NCBI GenBank assembly: GCA_944324165.1
Contig: CALUVG010000004.1
Span: 32,561 to 96,560 of the forward strand
From: Candidatus Gastranaerophilales bacterium
GTDB lineage: Bacteria > Cyanobacteriota > Vampirovibrionia > Gastranaerophilales > Gastranaerophilaceae
Direction: 5' to 3'
Length of the DNA: 64,000 bases
How positions within the stretch are numbered: the first letter of the stretch is position 1; every line of letters starts with the position of its first letter. Of the stretch, positions 62,362 through 64,000 are shown in pieces. The notes beneath the pieces were generated by a model. It was not told the origin of the DNA. It did no database searches and worked only from the letters and a program-made list of their open reading frames with translations. The translations under genes were made by a program, and so were the position numbers.

Positions 62362-62390
62362 ATTATACTACTTAAAAATCAGTTACTCAA
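62362..62390 (-). promoter_or_regulatory. promoter of the sensor kinase gene, leaderless-type
   Basis: Minus strand: -35 TTGAGT (62385-62390), 17-bp spacer, -10 TATAAT (62362-62367), 6 nt, ATG of the kinase. It fills the 40-bp gap after the upstream FAD dehydrogenase stop. Confidence 0.65.
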
Positions 62391-62395
62391 ATTAA

Positions 62396-63775
62396 TTATC
62401 TTGAACAAATAGTTCTTGCCACGTGAACACCGGAGGCTGATGCTTGTATTAACCCTCTTGTAACACCTGCTCCATCGCCTATTGCAAAAAGATTTTTAAC
62501 ATTTTCAGTTTCCAATTCTTCAGTAAGTTTAACTCTTGCGGAATAGAATTTAACCTCAATACCATAAAGCAGAGTATATCTGGAGGCGGTACCAGGAGCG
62601 ATTTTATCAAGCGCGTAGAGCATTTCAATAATACTCAGCATTTGCCTGTAAGGGATTACAAGACTTAAATCTCCCGGAGTTGCACAGGTTAAGGTAGGTT
62701 TGATTATGCTGGAATTTATTCTTTCAGGGGTAGAACGTCTTCCTTCAAGAAGATCACCAAAACGCTGAACAAGAATACCGCCTCCAAGCATGTTTGCAAG
62801 ACTGGCTATATGCTGTCCGTATTGAATAGGTTCTTTGAACGGTTCTGTAAATTTTTTACTTACCAGAAGTGCAAAGTTTGTATTATTTGTGGTTTTTTCA
62901 GCATAACTGTGTCCGTTAACAGTTGCAATACCATTATAGTTTTCCTGAACTACTTCACCATTCGGGTTCATACAGAATGTTCTGACTTCATCACCAAATG
63001 TCGGAGAGTAGTAGACAAGTTTGGATTCGTATAATTTATCAGTTAGAGGCTGGAACACAGGAGCCGGCAGTTCTACACGCACACCGACATCTACCGCGTT
63101 ATTTACCATTCCTATTTTATGCTCGGCAAATTCATGTGTAAGCCAGTCTGCCCCTTCTCTGCCCGGAGCAATAATAGTATATTCGGCACGGATTGTTTCT
63201 CCGTTATCCAGTTCAATTCCTTTAACCTGTTCGCATTCAACTATCAAATGCTTTGCCGATACATTATTTAATATAGTAATTCTTTCATCAAGATAGTCCT
63301 GCATGTTTTTCAAAACATCCAGACTTCTTTCTGTTCCTAAATGTCTTACAGGAGAATGTACAAGCTTTAATTCTGCAAGTGCTGCCTGCCTTTCAAGTTC
63401 CTGAAATGTTTTCATATCCGTTCCGAAAACTTCATCAGTTGCCCCGAAATCAAGATATAACTGATCTGCATAATCAATAAGTTCTTCAACTTTTTTTCTG
63501 CTCATATAATCAACAAGATGACCGCCTACATCAGGGGTTAAAGTTAATTTACCGTCAGAGAATGCACCTGCTCCGCCCCAGCCGCACAGAAGTCCGCATT
63601 TTTTACATGATGGACATTTTTCCCAGCCTTCACGTAAAAGACATTTACGGTTTTCGATTTTTTGTCCCTTTTCAATTAGGACAACCTTCCAGTCAGGTTT
63701 AAGCTTTGTTATTTCCAGAGCCGCAAAAATACCTGCAGGACCGGCACCAACTATTGCTACGTTATACATTCTCAT
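62396..63775 (-). CDS. FAD-dependent dehydrogenase (COG2509-like)
   Basis: The 459-residue protein has an N-terminal FAD-binding Rossmann fold (MYNVAIVGAGPAGIFAALEI near residues 3-22), a Cys-rich insert (CPSCKKCGLLCGWGGAGAFS near 54-73) and the C-terminal NLFAIGDGAGVTRGLIQASA segment that closes the FAD site. The layout matches the uncharacterised COG2509 FAD dehydrogenases. Reaction unknown. GGAG precedes the ATG, and a likely -10 (TATATT) lies about 40 bp upstream. It lies just before the kinase gene but the latter has its own promoter. Confidence 0.9.
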   Translation of the reverse strand: MRMYNVAIVGAGPAGIFAALEITKLKPDWKVVLIEKGQKIENRKCLLREGWEKCPSCKKCGLLCGWGGAGAFSDGKLTLTPDVGGHLVDYMSRKKVEELIDYADQLYLDFGATDEVFGTDMKTFQELERQAALAELKLVHSPVRHLGTERSLDVLKNMQDYLDERITILNNVSAKHLIVECEQVKGIELDNGETIRAEYTIIAPGREGADWLTHEFAEHKIGMVNNAVDVGVRVELPAPVFQPLTDKLYESKLVYYSPTFGDEVRTFCMNPNGEVVQENYNGIATVNGHSYAEKTTNNTNFALLVSKKFTEPFKEPIQYGQHIASLANMLGGGILVQRFGDLLEGRRSTPERINSSIIKPTLTCATPGDLSLVIPYRQMLSIIEMLYALDKIAPGTASRYTLLYGIEVKFYSARVKLTEELETENVKNLFAIGDGAGVTRGLIQASASGVHVARTICSR

Positions 63776-64000
63776 ATCTCCAATCTGATTTTTTCAACCA
63801 ATAGAATATAACCTAAACATGGTTAATTTTAAATATATTGTGAAGTTTTTTTCTATAAAATGTTACAAATTTTGTTTTCGGGTTACTAACAAAAAAAACT
63901 TGTAATATCGGGCTTTTTTTACTTTTTTATTAAGAAATATTACGAAAAATAGAGAAGAAATTAAAGAAAAAATAGGAAATAACCGATAAAGAGAGTAAGG
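63776..64000. other. AT-rich intergenic end of window
   Basis: No ORF or RNA gene is visible in these 225 bases. They hold the upstream region of the FAD dehydrogenase and AT-rich runs that may carry a promoter for a plus-strand gene beyond the window. Confidence 0.6.

Noticed and set aside
1..64000. CRISPR arrays, insertion sequences, prophage
   Set aside because: No regularly spaced repeats, transposase, integrase or phage structural genes were seen on either strand.

Overview
The window is an AT-rich, densely packed bacterial chromosome segment with no phage, insertion sequence or CRISPR array. Gene content points to an obligately anaerobic, non-photosynthetic relative of cyanobacteria (Melainabacteria/Vampirovibrionia, most likely the gut order Gastranaerophilales). 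The reasons are a one-chain pyruvate:ferredoxin oxidoreductase with a small one-cluster ferredoxin, purS-purQ-purL order, a radical-SAM/DUF2344 gene next to RNase E/G, a GH57/DUF3536 protein, type IV pilin-like proteins with an FTLAE start, and several lineage-type unknown proteins with an early Phe-Ser/Thr-Gly motif. This assignment is inference; no 16S rRNA gene is present.

Layout: 1-1803 purine synthesis (purL cut by the window edge, purQ, purS). 2034-9386 a small unknown gene, nifJ, a possible RelA/SpoT-fold protein, rlmD and a lone nucleotidyltransferase. 9484-9851 a noncoding block with tRNA-Val, a 20-bp perfect palindrome and a duplicated tRNA 3' end. 9950-17775 a plus-strand run: primary-type sigma factor, acyltransferase, amidase, DD-carboxypeptidase, GT2, oxidoreductase, CDP-alcohol phosphotransferase, trmL, nnrD. 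17763-19836 a tagged small protein, anmK and a 500-bp region that may encode an RNA or a decayed gene. 19837-27302 two WYL regulators, dnaE, a secreted protein, deoB and ferredoxin. 27414-29699 a minus-strand group with rph. 29755-37168 a PHP protein, two small genes, the radical-SAM/RNase E/G cluster, small membrane proteins and a pilin. 37165-43089 panE, an HD-GYP-like protein, GH57, an exported protein and a tandem Usp. 43217-49348 a short sigma factor, gcvPB, a CoA-dehydratase-activase-related protein, a membrane protein, miaA, a glycosyltransferase and tRNA-Gln. 49478-56905 two unknown genes, an ECF sigma/anti-sigma pair, leuC, a 587-residue possible exported structural protein, a YbaK-like deacylase and an HMGL-family synthase. 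57033-63775 a TPR protein, a possible zinc metalloprotease with a membrane partner, a sensor kinase and an FAD dehydrogenase.

Metabolically the genes fit a fermenter: PFOR and ferredoxin handle pyruvate, the HMGL-type synthase and LeuC-type dehydratase suggest branched-chain or citrate-type chemistry, and GH57 suggests alpha-glucan storage. Envelope genes (DD-peptidase, anmK, acyltransferase, pilins) indicate peptidoglycan recycling and surface structures. Two patterns run across the window. Several genes have a -10 hexamer only 6-8 bp before the ATG and no Shine-Dalgarno, suggesting leaderless mRNAs. Six convergent gene pairs overlap at their stop codons.
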